Shown here piece after piece: positions 43,829 to 54,186 of a DNA stretch of 64,000 nt (the first letter of the stretch is position 1; each line of letters opens with the position of its first letter). Under the pieces are notes generated by a model. The model did no database searches and had not been told where the DNA came from. It saw only the letters and a list, made by a program, of their open reading frames with translations. A program made the translations under genes and the position numbers. This DNA is from Narthecium ossifragum. Taxonomy: Eukaryota > Streptophyta > Magnoliopsida > Dioscoreales > Nartheciaceae. The stretch lies in the NCBI GenBank assembly GCA_963920575.1, contig OY986972.1, forward strand, positions 10,180,010-10,244,009. Reading direction: 5' to 3'.

Positions 43829-45655
43829 CTCACGACTTGGAGCTAGCAGCGGTGGTCTTCGCACTGAAGACCTTGCGTCACTACCTCTATGGCGAGAAGT
43901 TATCTGTCTTCTCGGACCATAAGAGCTTGAGGCACGTTTTCACCCAATGTGACCTCAACCTGAGGCAGCGACGCTGGATGGAGCTACTGGAGGACTACGA
44001 CTTTGAGTTGCATTACCATCCTGGTAAGGCAAACGTCATAGCAGACGCGCTGAGCGGACAGGTGAGAGACACCAGAGCAGCAGTTGCAGGGTTGTCAGCG
44101 CGGCAGTGGCAGGCTCTAGAGACGGCGGGCCAGTTGGGGCTCGAGTTTGAGGATCAGGGATCCAGTAGCTACCTTTACGCAGTGCAGAGTATGCCAGCAG
44201 TTCTTGCCAGTGTATTAGAGGCACAGCACAGTGACCCAGAGCTCGAGGAGTTACGCACAGCAGCGGGCACAGAGGGCGCAGAAGGGGACTGGACAGTATC
44301 GTCAGACGGAGGGCTACGGTTCCGAGGCAGAGTAGCGGTTCCAGCAGATCTAGTTCTACGAGACGACATCCTACGAGAGTTCCACCACTCTCGTTTTGCG
44401 GATCCTGGCGGCACCAAGATGTACCAGGATCTTCGGCGACAGTTCTGGTGGCGTGGGATGAAGAGGGCAGTGACGGAGTTCGTATCGCGCTGCCTTACCT
44501 ATCAGAAGGTCAAGGCAGAGCACCAGCGGACTTCGGGCTTACTTCAGCCGCTTCCACTAGCTGAGTGGAAGTGGGAGCACATCACGATGGACTTCGTGAC
44601 CGGGCTACCGAGATCTCCTAGGGGGAATGACGCGATTTGGGTCATCATTGATCGATTGACCAAATCGGCGCACTTCCTGCCTATGCGGATAACAGACTCG
44701 ACTGACAGGTTGGGCAGCTTATACGTCAGAGAGGTGGTCAGACTACCCGGAGTTCCAATTTCTATCATGTCAGACCGTGACCCCAGGTCCGCCAGCAGGT
44801 TTTTGGTGAGACTTTCAGGAGGCAGTTGGCACACTCCTGACTTTCAGTACAGCGTTCCATCCGTAGACAGACGGGCAGTCAGAGCGGACGATCCAGATCT
44901 TGGAGGACATGCTGAGAGCATGTGTCCTCGATGCAGGAGGCAGCTGGGAGGAACACGTTCCCTTGGTGGAGTTCGCCTACAACAACAGCTACCAGTCCAG
45001 TCTTGGAGTAGCACCTTTCGAGGCGTTGTACGGTAGGCCGTATCGTTCCCCAGTGTGCTGGACAGAGGTTGGAGAGGCTTCACTCACCGGTCCAGACATC
45101 GTCAGGCGGTCGTCAGGGAGGTTAGTGCAGATCAGGCAGAGGCTTTTGACGGCTCAGAGCCGGCAGAAGAGTTATGCAGATCAGAGGCGACGACCGTTGG
45201 AGTTTTTAGTCGGCGACCGAGTATTCTTGCGAGCATCGCCGTACAGAGGTTCTGTCAGGTTTGGCAGAGGTGGTAAGTTGGCGCCGAGGTTTGTCTGGCC
45301 GTTCGAGATCCTAGAGAGGGTCGGCGAGGTAGCTTACCGCCTGGGTCTTCCTCAGCACATGTATGTTGTGCATCCGACGCTCCATGGGTCGATGTTGAGG
45401 AAGTATCACCCAGATCCGTCTCATGTCATCAGGGTGGATGACATTGAGCTTGAGGCAGATGCCAGCTTTGTTGAGCAGCCGATTCGAGTACTTGACCGGA
45501 GAGATCAGGTCTTGCGGGGCAAGACGATTCCCTTGGTCAAGGTACTGTGAAGGCACAGAGGCACCGAGGAGATGACTTGGGAGCGCGAGGCGCGCATGCG
45601 GCAGGAGTTTCCGCAGTTGTTTTCTTCTCGAGGTACTTCTTGTCCTGTCTTCTAG
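43829..45655 (+). pseudogene. Chromovirus pol remnant: RNase H end and integrase
   Basis: Starts inside RNase H (THDLELAAVVFALK, SDHKSL, HPGKANVIADALS). It continues to the integrase zinc region, which is damaged: one His is lost at ADPGG and the last Cys is Tyr in CLTYQ. The core has MDFVTGLP and MSDRDP, then a frameshift near 44800 and a TAG at 44864 in the HPQTDGQ motif. The C-terminal part from 44900 is open to 45547, where TGA replaces Trp in VKVLW. Remaining codons run to TAG 45653-45655 (WEREARMRQEFPQLF). The family is Tekay/Del chromovirus. The frame that appears to start at 43738 lies in the LTR. Confidence 0.9.
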
Positions 45656-45729
45656 TGTAGCTGTTTTTGTTGTTCCGAGCCCTACCCTTATCGAATCTCG
45701 GGACGAGATTTGCTTTAAGTGTATTAGGA

Positions 45730-48075
45730 TGTGAGGACCTGTCCCTCTACCCCTGTGGCTCGTTGTGGACCGCAAGGGCAATTTGGTAAATTACGCCTTG
45801 TTGGGTTGTTTTAGCCCAAGTTTGCCTTTCTGGGCGAAAGAGATCGATATGGATTGCTAATGAGATCGATCTGGCCTTGCAAGCCAGATCGATCTGACAT
45901 GCTTTGGAGATCGACCGCTTAGTGCAGAAGGTCTTTGGGTTGCTGGCGGGCCCGCGAGCGATCGATCGACTCGCGTCGGTGGGTTGTCTGCTTCGCGAGG
46001 ACGGCCGCCGTTGGCCGTCCCTCTCTCCTGTCAGAAGGGGAGGACTTTCCCTCCCCTCCTTCACCTTTCTCACCTCTTTTTCGGCTGTCCCCTCCCCCTT
46101 TCCTCCTTTTCTCCTTCCCCTCCTTTCTTCTTCTTCTTCTTCTTCTTCTTCTTCTTCTTCTTTCACCTTTCCCGAAAGCTCTGTTTTCTCTCCTTTTCTC
46201 GCCGGCAAACTTCTTCTCCTCCGTTCTCCCTCCTTCGACCATCATTTTGGGTGTTCTAAGGCTCGTTCGATCCGTGGCAATGAGAGGAAGGCTCCTGGTG
46301 TGGTTTGGAGGCTTGTTGGTGACTGGTTGCGAGGGATCAGCCGAGGAAAGCGTTCTTCAGTAAGTTCTTCTACCAACTGTGTTCTTTAATGGGTTTCTCT
46401 AGATCTAGCCGTTGAATCTTGTTAATCTTTGTCTTTTTGGTTTCCTCATGCCTAGTAGAATTTCTGATATAGATTTCATAAGCTTTGGTTGAGATCTTAG
46501 TTGGATTTATGCATGATTAAGCTCGGATTTTATGGTTTCTACTGTTCTTGAAGAACAGCCGGCTTGCGGCGAGTTTTCCGGCCGGTACGTACTTGATCTT
46601 GGGTTGTGATGAACATAAGAGTTGTAGATCCTTGAATCTACTCTCTAACCCAACTGATTTCATAATTTGCCGATTTTCCTACGATTTGTTATGAATTGTT
46701 TACTGGGGGGTTGCGTTGCAGCAATTAATTAGTAAGTTAGTTTGATTAACGGTTTTGATTAGTGTTTTCCCGTTAATCCAACTGTTGGATGATTATGGAT
46801 TTTGGATATGTTGATCCTGGTATGTACACCTACTGCTGGCTATGTTGTATCTTGAATTCAACGTCGTTTGGACGTCGGATCGACAGGATCAATTAGCCCC
46901 TAAGTAGAGGCTTTGAGTGTTTTGAATATAATATTATATTTTCGGAATATAATATTATATTGTTTACTGTTCATCATCGTTTTCGGGGTTGCTTCCCGTT
47001 GCAGGAGTCCGCGGTTGACGGTCGCGGTACCGTCGTAATGCCGGGACCCGCTGCGGATCGGCTGGCAGCGGTTGGTAGTATTGATGCAGCGATCCGATTG
47101 ACTTGTATGCTACCCTTGACATACTGTTGCATGCCTATCTCCTGTTTGTGTATGTCATAGCATACATTGTTGATTTGTGTATTAGTTGCATTGGTTAGGG
47201 CGGGGGTGATCTGTGGGTTGCTGTCCCGAGGCTGGAAGCTCGGACTTAGCCCTAGGACCGGGGTTCGGTAGTTTGGACCCGGTTCGAATTGTAGTGTCCA
47301 GTCAAACTTGATGATAGGCCTAGATGACTGGTGCACTTATTGCTTGATGATTGTAGAGGTCGTGTCGGCCTCGAGTCGGATTTGAGGTGTAGCCGGTGTC
47401 CGGTGTTCTTAAACTCTTGAGTAGAGGAGTTGCCTACTCAATGGTGTCTTTTCCCACCAAACAGTGTTCTGTGTCCTATTGAGAGTCAGCAGTGTTGTTT
47501 TCTGCTACTGAGTGTGACCTGACATGAGACCAGCCCTGCTAGAAGACCATGATCGTCGACCTCAGGGACACGCGGTGGGGTTATGGGACCCCTGTATACA
47601 CCCAAGTTCTACTTGAAGGCAGCACTGTTGCGTTTCCCTCTTCCTTCTGTGTGTTGTAGTGTAGAACCCTACTGAGCTTAGTGCTCACACCTACCCGGGC
47701 TACGTTTTGCAGGTGCAGGCGTCAGTTCTTCCTCTGTGGCCCCTACCAGGCAGTTGGTCGGCGGTACGGCGGCGCCTGGTGGACTTTGAGAGGTGGCGAT
47801 CTTTACTGCTTTTACCTTTGGTTAGTTAGTCTCCTACGGGAGTAATGCTGTATTCGAATCTTCCCCTCTCCGAGGATATGTATATTAAACACTTTGGGTT
47901 TTGAATCTGTGGTTCGAGGTTTTGCAAATTAATTGTTGTTTTAATTGGGGGTTTTTGACGAATTGCTAGGGAGACCAATAGGTTAGAGGGAACCCTCGCC
48001 GTCTTTTTCCGCGTTTTGTAGGTTTCGGTTCGCGTCGCCTGGCCCGGTTGGGCTTTCGCGGGTCGGGGCGCTACA
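45730..48075 (+). mobile_element. 3' LTR of the nested chromovirus
   Basis: 2346 bp from TGTGAGGACC to GGGGCGCTACA. GATCGATC motifs lie at 45840-45965, a CT-rich microsatellite at 46125-46165, and two direct copies of gaatataatattatatt near 46923-46962. The gttgcttcccgttgcaggag and ggtaccgtcg blocks are shared with all family members. Confidence 0.92.
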
Positions 48076-48080
48076 TTCCC

Positions 48081-50186
48081 TCCCCTCCTTTCTTCTTTCT
48101 CCTCTTTCCCTGGCTTTTCCCTTCCCTCTTCCTTCCTTCTTCTTCTTCTTTCTTCTTCCTTCTTCTTCTTCTTCCGCGGGCTCTGTTTCCCCTGTTCTGG
48201 CAGCCGCTTCTTCTTCGCCGTTCTTCCTCCTCCGGCCACCGTTTTGGGAGCTTGAAGGCTCGTTGGAACCGTGGCGACGAGAGGAAGATCCCTGAAGTGG
48301 TTTGAAACCTTGTTGCTGACCAGTTCGCGGGGAATCAGCTAAGGAATGCGCTGTTCGGTAGGTTCTTCTACCTACGAGAGTGTTTAATGGGTTTCTCTAG
48401 ATCTAGCCGTTGGATCTTGTTGATCTTTGTGTTGTTGGCTTCCTCTTGCCAAGTAGAATTTCTGATATAAGTTTCATGATCTTTAGTTGAGATTTTAGTA
48501 GGATGTATGCATGATTAATCTCGGATTTTCCGATTTCTGCTGTTCTTGAAGAACAGTCGGCTTGCGGCGAGTTTTCCGGCCGGTTCATACATGATTTTGA
48601 CTTATGATGAACATAAGAGTTGTAGATCTCTGAGTTATCTTTCCATTCCAGCTTATTTCGTATTTTTCCAATTTGTCTACGAAGTTTGGTGATTTTTCTC
48701 ATAACCTACGACGAGGTTGATCTGAAGCTGGTTTGAAGCTGTTCGGGTCGATCCAAATGGTTCGGATCGATCCAATATTTTTTGGATCGATCCAAAAATT
48801 CCAGATCGATCCCAAAGCTGGCTGGTGTTGTTTTATGGTCTATTTTTAGTGGTTTTGATTAATGTTTTTCCGTTAATCCAACCGTTGGATGATTATGGAT
48901 TTTGGATATATTGATCCCGGTATGTAGATCTATAAATGGCTAAGTTGGATCTTGAATCCGACGTCGTTTGGACGTTGGATCGACGGGATCAATTAGCCTA
49001 TAAGTAGAGGTTTTGGTGTTTTGAATATAATATTATATTTCGGATTCTAATATTATATGTTTACTGTTCATCATCGTTTTCGGGGTTGCTTCCCGTTGCA
49101 GGAGTCCGCGGTTGACGGTCGTGGTACCGTCGTAATGCCGGGACCCGCTGTGGATCGGTTGGCAGCGGTTGGTAGTACCGCTGCAGCGATCCGGTTGACT
49201 TATATGATGCGTTATCATACTGTTGCATGCCTATCTCCTATTTGTGTATGTTCATAGCATGCATTCTCTGTTGTGCATTAGTTGCATTGGTTAGGGTGTG
49301 GGTGATCTGTGGGTCGCTGTCCTGAGGCTAGAAGCTCGGACTTAGCCCTAGGACCGGAGTTGGGTAGTTTGGACCCGGTTCGAATTGTGGTGTCCAGTCA
49401 AATTTGATGATAGGCCTAGAGGACTGGTACATCTGTTGCTTGATGATGATTAGAGGTCGTGTCGGCCTCGAGCCAGGTGTTGAGGGGTGTCGGGTCTTGT
49501 TCTTTGGGGAGGGGGGGCGGGAGGGTTAGTCCGGCCTAGGCAGTGTTTGTTCTTGCCAGCAGTGCCGACCAGTGTGGGCCCAGTCCGCGATGGGTGACCG
49601 CAGCTGGAACCCTGCGACACTAGGTGTATCCAGGATGGGCCCAGTCCATTGGGGTGACCATGGTTGGATATGCCTAGAGACACCGGTGAAGGGTAATGGG
49701 ACCCTTGCAGCACACTCGAGTCTGGCTTGAGGGCGACACTGTTGCGTTTCCCTCTTCCTTCTGTGTGACGTAGTGTAGAACCCTACTGAGCTTAGTGCTC
49801 ACACTTACCCAGGCTGCGTTTTGCAGGTGCAGGCATCAGTTCTTCTTCTGTGGCTCCTACCGGGCAGTTGGTCGGCGGTGCGGTGGCGCCTTGTGGACTT
49901 TGAGAGGTGGTGATCGTTTACTGCTTTTACCCTATGTTAGATAGTCTCCTACGGGAGTAGTGTTGTATTTGAATCTTCCCCTCTCCAAGGATATGTATAT
50001 TAAATTCACTTGGGTTTGTAATCTGTGGTTCGAGGCTTATTAAATTTTTGTTTTTAAATTGAGGGTGTTTTGTGATAAACTGTTAGGGAGACCAATAGGT
50101 TAGAGGGAACCCTCACCAGCTTTGTGTTCCGCGTTTCGTTAGGTTCCGGTTCGCGTCGCCAGGCTCGGTTGGGCTTTCGCGGGTCG
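48081..50186 (+). mobile_element. Outer solo chromovirus LTR, right part
   Basis: Resumes the LTR interrupted at 43468. Together the parts are 2404 bp, close to the intact copy at 23520-25939. It ends GGGGCGTGACA, followed by taccg (50187-50191), which matches 43166-43170. Internal GATCGATCC motifs are at 48750-48815. A GC-rich variant stretch with a duplicated gggcccagtcc segment lies at 49480-49690. Confidence 0.9.
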
Positions 50187-50341
50187 GGGCGTGACATACC
50201 GGATGATGGGACGTTCGATCAGTTGGGTAAATTATTCAATTTTGTCAATTTAAATGGTATTTTTTTATTTTTAAGTAGCCTATTGTATAGGGACAGGAGA
50301 GAACCTAAAGGAACATACGGTCCTATTCAACAAATCGAAAA

Positions 50342-50364
50342 CTGGATTGCCTCCCAACAAGCGC
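50342..50364 (-). promoter_or_regulatory. Degraded post-pol hairpin motif
   Basis: On the minus strand it reads GCGCTTGTTGGGAGGCAATC followed by CAG, the counterpart of 7931-7954 and 32617-32641. One stem position has changed, leaving about three pairs. Confidence 0.55.
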
Positions 50365-50402
50365 GTAATTTTACGTCTTTCGCTAGACGCCACTACTGGA
50401 GG

Positions 50403-51637
50403 TCAGTGACAGCATGGGTCTGTTAGTTCAACGGAGTCAATCACATCGCTATGAGCGATGTCCTCCACATAATGTTTTAATCTATGTCCATTAACAGTGA
50501 AAATTTCATTCGTGTGTGGATGTCTAAATTCTATAGCGCCATGTGAAAATACTCTATTTATAATAAAAGGCCAAGACCATCGAGAAGGTAATTTACCTTG
50601 AAAAAGATGCAAATTAGCATTGAAAAGCCAAACTTTTTGTCCTACAACAAAAGTCCTTCGAGAAATATGTTTATTATGTAAGGCCTTTGTTTTATCTTTA
50701 TAAATTTTGGAATTTAAATATGCCTCATTGAGAATTTCATCAAGTTCACATAAACTCAGTTTCATATGTGTTGTGATGGCATTGGGATCAGTATTATGCT
50801 TTTTAATGGCCCACATAGCTTGATGTTTTAATTCTATAGGCAAATGACAAGGCTTACCAAAAATTAATCGATATGGGGACATAGCAAAAGGCATTTTATA
50901 AGCAGTCTTGTAAGCCGACAATGCATCATCTAACTTTATGGCCGAATTTGTGCTTTCAATGCGAATAGTTTTCTCTAATATGTGCTTTATTTCCCTATTA
51001 GAATGTTCTACTTGACCACTAGTCTTGGGATGATAGGGAGTGGCTACCTTATGTGTGATAGAGTATATTCTAAGAAGAGATGCAGAGTGCTGATTATTAA
51101 AATGAGAACCACCATAGCTAATAATTGCACGGGGACAACCAAATTGAGAAAAGATGTTACTTTCAAGAAATTTAATCACGACTTTATGACCATTCGATTT
51201 GGTTGTTATAGATTCTACCCATTTAGAAACATAATCAACAACTACAAGGATATACTGAAAACCAAAGAAAGGTGGAAAGGGTCCCATAAATCGATACCCC
51301 ATATATCAAAAATATCGACAACTAAAAATCGGGGTCTGAGGTATCTCATTCCTACGAGAGATATTGCCAATTTTCTGACATCGAATACAAGATTGGCAAA
51401 AAATATGAGAATCCTTAAAAATCGAAGGCCAATAAAATCCCCTCTGCAGAACTTTTGCAGCGGTTTTCTTTCCTGAAAAATGACCACCACATGCATATGT
51501 ATGATAGAAAATGAGAATGCCATGAACCTCTGATTTGGGCAAACACCTACGGATAATTTGGTCAGAACAATGCTTAAATAACTAAGGGTCTTCCCAAATA
51601 TAATATTTAATTTGATAAAAAAAACTATCTTTAGCAT
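50403..51637 (-). pseudogene. Integrase (broken)
   Basis: 51637-51306 holds the zinc region (HTYACGGHFSGKKTAAKVL and CIRCQKIGNISRRNE). 51302-50403 holds the core and C-terminal domain. Between them the frame shifts near DIWGIDLW. In the core the second catalytic Asp is replaced: ISYGGSHF instead of ISDGGSHF. The E motif is kept in [13 protein letters not shown]. The C-terminal frame is otherwise long and open. Confidence 0.9.
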
Positions 51638-52733
51638 TTTTAGACCATGAATCGGGAAGCTTGCCTAAAACAAGATAATTCACTATATGTGCATACCAAG
51701 GCTATGAAAGATGAGTCACCTGAAAGAGATGCTCCTCGGGAAAGGACGTATGAATAGGAGTGTTATCAAGAATATGTTCCAAAGGAAGGCGAGAAAAGTA
51801 ATCAGCAACTACATTTTCTGAGCCTTTCTTATCCCTAATCTCTAGATCAAATTCTTGCAAAAGCAAGATCCATCGAATCAGTGTAGGTTTGGCATCCTTT
51901 TTATCTAAAAGATATCACAGAGCAGCATGATCAATATATATAAGGATTTTAGAACCTAAGAAGTAGGGACGGAACTTTTCCAATGCGAATATTATTTCTA
52001 ATAATTCCTTCTCAATAGTAGTATAATTTAATTGAGATTCAAAAAGGGTCTTAATAGCAAAATAAATCACATGTGGGATTTTGTTTACTTGTTGTCCTAA
52101 CATAGCTCCTATGGCAGAATCAGAAGCATCGCACATAAGTTGAAAAGGTAAAGAATATTCAGGAGCATGAACTATAGGTGTGGTAGACAATAAATCACGG
52201 ATAGTTTCAAAAGTTGTCATACATGCATTATTGAAGACAAAAGGAACATCTTTGGCTAGTAATTCACATAAGGGCCGGGAAATTTTGGAAAAGTATTTGA
52301 TGAATCGACGGTAGAATCCAACATGACCTAGAAAAGAGCCAATCTGACGCACAGATGAAGGTGGAGGTAATTTTGAAATTAACCCAACTTTAGCCCTATC
52401 AACCTCTATACCACATTTCGAAACAATGTGACCTAAAACGATTCCCTCTTGAACCATGAAGTGGTTCTTTTCCCAACTAAGAACTAAGTTAGTTTCAATG
52501 CATCGATCTAGGGCTTTAGAAAGATTATCTAAACAAGATTCAAAAGCATTTCCAAATACAGAAAAATCATCCATGAAGACTTCTATGAATTTATCAATCA
52601 TATTAGAGAAGATGGCCATCATACACCTTTGAAAAGTTGCAGGTGCATTACAAAAACCAAAAGGCATCCTCTGGTAAGCAAAAGTACCAAAAGGGGCATG
52701 TAAAAGTAGTCTTCTCTTGATCTTGGGGATCAA
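51638..52733 (-). pseudogene. Reverse transcriptase (partial) and RNase H
   Basis: 52733-51915 encodes RT from the EDQEKTT-equivalent region through FMDDFSVFG, the VLGH segment and RNase H (CDASDSAIGAML, TIEKELLEII, IDHAAL). Stops after 51915 and near 51700 and 51585 break the RNase H end and linker. The N-terminal RT is missing because an LTR starts at 52735. Confidence 0.9.
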
Positions 52734-52734
52734 C

Positions 52735-53552
52735 TGTGAGGACCTGCCCCTCTACACCTGTGGCTCGCTGTAGACCGCAAGGGCAATTTGGTAAATTGCG
52801 CTTTGTTGGTTTATTTCACACCCGCGTGTGCACACACTGTCCTTGTCTGTGTTCGTGTTTGTTTAGAATGGCTAGGTGAACCCGAGATCGGAAGATCTGA
52901 GCTTGGGCTTGTGTTTTAGCCCAAGTTTGCCTTTCTGAGTAAAGGAGATCGATCTAGATGGCTAGGGAGATCGATCTGGCCTTTTTTGCAAAGAAGATCG
53001 ATCTGGATTTCAAGGAGATCGATCTCGATTGCAAAGGAGATCGATCTCACATGCCCTGGAGATCGATCATGATCGAGTCGGTGGGTTTTCTCTTTCGCGA
53101 GGACGGCCGTCGGCCGTCGCTCTCCCCTGTCAGGGAGAGAAGTCTTCCCCTCCCTTTTCCCCAGCTTTTTTCCCGTTTTCCCGGCCTTTCCCCAGGCTTT
53201 CCCCTCCTTTTCTTCCCCTCCTCTTCCTCTTTCTCTTCTCTCTTCTTCCTTCCTTCTCTCTTTCCCGCGGTGCTCTGTTTCTTCCCTTCTCCGCCGGCGA
53301 ACTTCTTTCCCTCCGTTCTCCCTCCTCCGGCCACCAAATTGGGTGTTCTTTGGCTCGTTGGATTCGTGACAACGAGAGGAAGGCTTCTGGTGTGATTTGG
53401 CAGCTTGATGGCGATCAAATCGTGGGGAATCAGCCGAGGAAAGCGCAGCTAGGTAGGGTTATACCTACTGATGTTCTTTTCGGGTTTTCTTGAGATCTAG
53501 CCGTTGGATCTTGTTGATCCTTACTTTATTGGGTTCCTTATACCTGTTAGAA
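52735..53552 (+). mobile_element. Chromovirus-type LTR, 5' part, cut by assembly gap
   Basis: Starts TGTGAGGACCTG within the RT remnant (left flank tcaac). It has five GATCGATC motifs at 52946-53070 and the CT-rich tract, and runs into the N run at 53553. Confidence 0.9.
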
Positions 53553-53752
53553 NNNNNNNNNNNNNNNNNNNNNNNNNNNNNNNNNNNNNNNNNNNNNNNN
53601 NNNNNNNNNNNNNNNNNNNNNNNNNNNNNNNNNNNNNNNNNNNNNNNNNNNNNNNNNNNNNNNNNNNNNNNNNNNNNNNNNNNNNNNNNNNNNNNNNNNN
53701 NNNNNNNNNNNNNNNNNNNNNNNNNNNNNNNNNNNNNNNNNNNNNNNNNNNN
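53553..53752. other. Assembly gap, 200 N
   Basis: Exactly 200 undetermined bases, probably a placeholder of unknown true size. LTRs of two different families meet across it. Confidence 0.95.
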
Positions 53753-54186
53753 TGTTGTTTAGCTTCATCGATCTCCCTATTCTTAAGGCTTCTACTATAT
53801 TAAACCCTACAGCGCTTGTCTTAGGTTGTATAGTAGTTAGGGTTAATTGGATCGCTTGTTTCTAATTAACTATGATTGTGGAGAGATTCGAATTTATTTT
53901 GAACGGTGAATATTCATGGTATGAATTGATTGATACTTGCATCAATGATCAGTTGTCAGATTCTGATGGTGGATGTTGACTTAGACCAAGGTTAGTTCTT
54001 CTGATTGACTTCGCTCTTTAATTTTAATTATCTCTTAATTTCTTTTTGTTATATTCAAAACCCATTTTTGTTCACGAAGCACAAAACTAGGCTAGGCACT
54101 CCTCGTGGGATCGACCCTTACTCGCACTACTACATTTGTTTTGAAGAGTACTGGATTTATTTTTGAGTGCCTGCGACAGCACATCA
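53753..54186 (+). mobile_element. 3' fragment of the Athila-like LTR family
   Basis: Matches the last 430 or so bases of 34086-35545, ending in CACATCA. The 5' part lies in or beyond the gap. Confidence 0.9.

Larger units (their letters stand above)
43469..48075 (+). mobile_element. Nested Tekay-type chromovirus with large internal deletion, duplication ttccc
   Basis: Flanked by ttccc (43464-43468 and 48076-48080). The 5' LTR starts TATGAG, so the canonical TG is mutated. Only its first 360 or so bases remain. It is joined directly to the middle of RNase H, so the rest of the LTR, primer site, gag, protease and RT are gone. RNase H, integrase and a complete 3' LTR follow. Confidence 0.9.
50187..52734 (-). 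mobile_element. Athila-like pol remnant
   Basis: A minus-strand element without visible LTRs. It keeps RT (from the middle) to integrase and the post-pol motif. It is cut on the right by the LTR that begins at 52735. It is distinct from the other two Athila-like copies in sequence (for example HAPFGTFAYQRMPFGF). Confidence 0.85.

Noticed and set aside
46125..46165. CT run with open frames at 45904-46389
   Set aside because: A cttctt microsatellite inside an LTR; the frames start in the LTR and match no protein.
53490..53803. Frames spanning the N run
   Set aside because: Made mostly of undetermined bases.
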